Assembly (NCBI GenBank): GCA_025350645.1
Contig: JANXXM010000061.1
Location: 1-38,732, forward strand
Origin: Ferruginibacter sp.
Lineage (GTDB): Bacteria > Bacteroidota > Bacteroidia > Chitinophagales > Chitinophagaceae
Reading direction: 5' to 3'
Length of the DNA stretch: 38,732 bases
Shown: positions 37,412-38,732 of the stretch, piece after piece
Layout: the number at the start of each line of letters is the position of its first letter
How positions within the stretch are numbered: the stretch's first letter is position 1
Translations under genes and position numbers: made by a program
The notes under the pieces: model-generated
Databases searched by the model: none
The model's input: the letters and a program-made list of their open reading frames with translations, nothing else
What the model was told of the DNA's origin: nothing

Positions 37412-37453
37412 TTGAGCCAAAACCCTATTTTTTTATAGGTTTTGGCTCAAGAT
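37412..37453. repeat. Inverted repeat unit 3 and hairpin downstream of ATPase gene
   Basis: TTGAGCCAAAA (37412-37422) and TTTTGGCTCAAGAT (37440-37453) repeat the upstream arms with a 17-base spacer. The spacer also pairs (CCTAT with ATAGG) across a six-T loop, giving about 16 bp with one bulged C. It starts five bases after the ATPase stop codon. There is no T-tract after it, so it is not a classical terminator, although it could protect or end the transcript. The 16-mer TTTGGCTCAAGATAAA is identical at 35941 and 37441. Confidence 0.92.
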
Positions 37454-37477
37454 AAATTAAAAATATTTTCAGAGAGT

Positions 37478-38567
37478 TTACACCTCCTCCTTTTCTCCCA
37501 TCAAATATGCTTTTATAAATCCATCAATTTCTCCATCCATTACCGGGCCCACATTGCCCACTTCATAATCAGTACGATGGTCTTTTATCATTTTGTAGGG
37601 GTGAAAAACATAAGAACGTATCTGGCTGCCCCATTCAATTTTTTTCTTTTTGCTATTCGCAGCATCTTTTATTTCATTCCGTTTTTGTAATTCAATTTCA
37701 TACAGCCTGCTTTTAAGCATTTGCATGGCCAATTCCCGATTACCAAGCTGGCTTCTATCTTGCTGGCATACCACCACAATACCTGTAGGAATATGCGTTA
37801 GCATTACTTTTGTTTCTACTTTATTTACGTTCTGCCCGCCTGCACCGCCACTTCTGGAGGTTTCCATTTTTACATCTGCAGGGTTTATATCAATTACGAT
37901 GGAGTCATCTACTAACGGATAAACATTTACACTTACAAAGCTGGTATGCCTGCGTGCAGCACTATCAAAAGGTGAAATTCTCACCAACCGATGAACACCA
38001 CTTTCTCCCTTTAAAAAACCATAAGCAAACGGCCCTTCAAATTTATAGGTACAGGTTTTTATTCCTGCACCATCACCCCATTGCCAGTCCATTTCTGTAA
38101 CGGTCCAGCCCTGTTTTTCGCCATACATACGAAACATTCGTGCAAGCATTTCTGCCCAATCTTGGCTTTCGGTACCACCGGCACCACTGTTTATTTGTAG
38201 CATAGCGGGCAGTTCATCCTCCGGTTCATTAAGGGTGCTTTTAAATTCTGCTTCTTCTACTTTATTTACAGCATCATTAAAGGCTTCCCTCACTTCTTCT
38301 TCGGTAGTATCGCCCGCTTTCCAAAATTCGAAGAGTACGGCAAAGTCTTCTACAGCAGTATTTACAGCGTAAAACATATTTACCCAATACTCATTTACTT
38401 TAGTTTCTTTTAAAATGGAAGTAGCCCTTGCATTATCATCCCAAAAGCCAGGCGAAAGGGAAAGTTGCTTATCATTTGCAATCTTTGATTCTCGGTTTTC
38501 TACGTCAAAGAAATCTCCTCAAAACCACTGTACGGTCTCGAAGAGCCTTTATTTGTTCTATTGTCAT
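37478..38567 (-). CDS. prfB: Peptide chain release factor 2, with programmed +1 frameshift
   Basis: Release factor for UGA and UAA codons, 362 residues once the frameshift is included. The first 20 codons run from the ATG at 38567 ([20 protein letters not shown]) to an in-frame TGA at 38505-38507. A +1 shift at CTT then reads GAC and continues [12 protein letters not shown] to the stop at 37478. The stop-codon recognition motif SPF is at 198-200 (VRISPFDSA) and the hydrolysis motif GGQ at 243-245 ([13 protein letters not shown]). The length is normal for RF2. Starting at the internal ATG at 38377 would lose the first 63 residues, so the frameshifted product is preferred. RF2 made in this way is autoregulated by its own supply. 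Confidence 0.95.
38505..38519 (-). promoter_or_regulatory. prfB programmed frameshift site with SD-like enhancer
   Basis: The minus strand reads AGGAGA TTT CTT TGA C. The SD-like AGGAGA (38519-38514) is three bases before the slippery CTT (38510-38508), which precedes the TGA (38507-38505) and a C. This is the same arrangement as the well-known RF2 recoding signal of Escherichia coli, with AGGAGA in place of AGGGGG. Confidence 0.93.
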
Positions 38568-38732
38568 CCTGCAAAAATAATGGAAAATAAACAGAGTACT
38601 TTGAAGAAAATACTTTTAGCATAAAGTGTTTTTCTTTACCAATATTATTGTGAATATTAAGATTAAAAAAAGCAACTATAGATTATAATATGTTATAGGA
38701 TTAAAATTTTTTTTGCAAAAGTTTATACTGCA

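Noticed and set aside
38377..38377. Internal ATG as the true start of prfB
   Set aside because: It would lose 63 conserved N-terminal residues that the frameshift reading restores.
38572..38579. TATTTTTG on the minus strand as the prfB -7 box
   Set aside because: It lies only four bases before the ATG, which would put the transcript start within the coding region, and no matching TTG was found.

Overview
This 38.7 kb window is AT-rich chromosomal DNA from a member of the Bacteroidota, most likely the Chitinophagales/Chitinophagaceae. The evidence is a set of lineage markers: two secreted proteins with type IX secretion (T9SS) C-terminal tails, an Oar-like TonB-dependent receptor, a TamL-type lipidated Omp85 protein, DUF5723 and DUF4199 proteins, a dihydroorotase-like protein without metal ligands, bacterial GH3 and VF530 proteins, and genes that mostly lack Shine-Dalgarno sequences. 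Matches to the Bacteroidota promoter (TTG, about 22 bases, TAnnTTTG) are also present. The genus cannot be fixed from sequence alone. No rRNA, tRNA, CRISPR array, prophage or intact insertion sequence was seen.

Layout. 1-9.2 kb: two divergent surface genes, a 1,908-residue adhesin-like protein (minus) and a PQQ-dependent sugar dehydrogenase-like protein (plus), which share the same kind of N-terminal domain. 9.4-15.7 kb: a minus-strand housekeeping block (DUF4258 protein, GH3 ligase-like protein, dxr, rseP, a small membrane protein, a queuosine precursor transporter). 15.9-19.9 kb: a plus-strand block with the dihydroorotase-like protein translationally coupled to a DUF4199 membrane protein, then a family 2 and a GT-B glycosyltransferase. 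20.1-23.2 kb: a VF530 protein, a DUF5723/TSP3/OmpA outer membrane protein and a DUF1415 protein. 23.2-27.6 kb: an esterase with a glycogen-binding-like N-terminus, a SpoU-type RNA methyltransferase, and the divergent tamL-like gene. 27.6-31.6 kb: a 583-base gene-free gap, then the Oar-like receptor. 31.8-35.7 kb: ribBA, pyrR, a small unknown gene and the proline-catabolic P5C dehydrogenase. 35.8-37.5 kb: a single ATPase/nuclease-like gene set in three copies of a long inverted repeat. 37.5-38.6 kb: prfB with its programmed +1 frameshift.

Most genes are core metabolism (isoprenoid precursors, riboflavin, pyrimidine regulation, proline breakdown, queuosine salvage) or envelope biogenesis (RseP, TamL, OmpA-like, T9SS cargo, glycosyltransferases). 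The part that stands out is 35855-37453. A predicted AAA+ ATPase with a C-terminal PD-(D/E)xK-like DUF234 region has two tandem inverted repeats (arms ATCTTGAGCCAAAA, 17-18 base spacers) directly upstream and a third forming a hairpin directly after its stop codon. The upstream repeats coincide with two Bacteroidota-type promoters, so they look like operator/promoter units, element ends, or both. Other points worth checking are the ligand-free dihydroorotase, an SD-assisted prfB frameshift in a lineage that rarely uses SD pairing, and a GC-rich structured island in the 27.6-28.1 kb gap.
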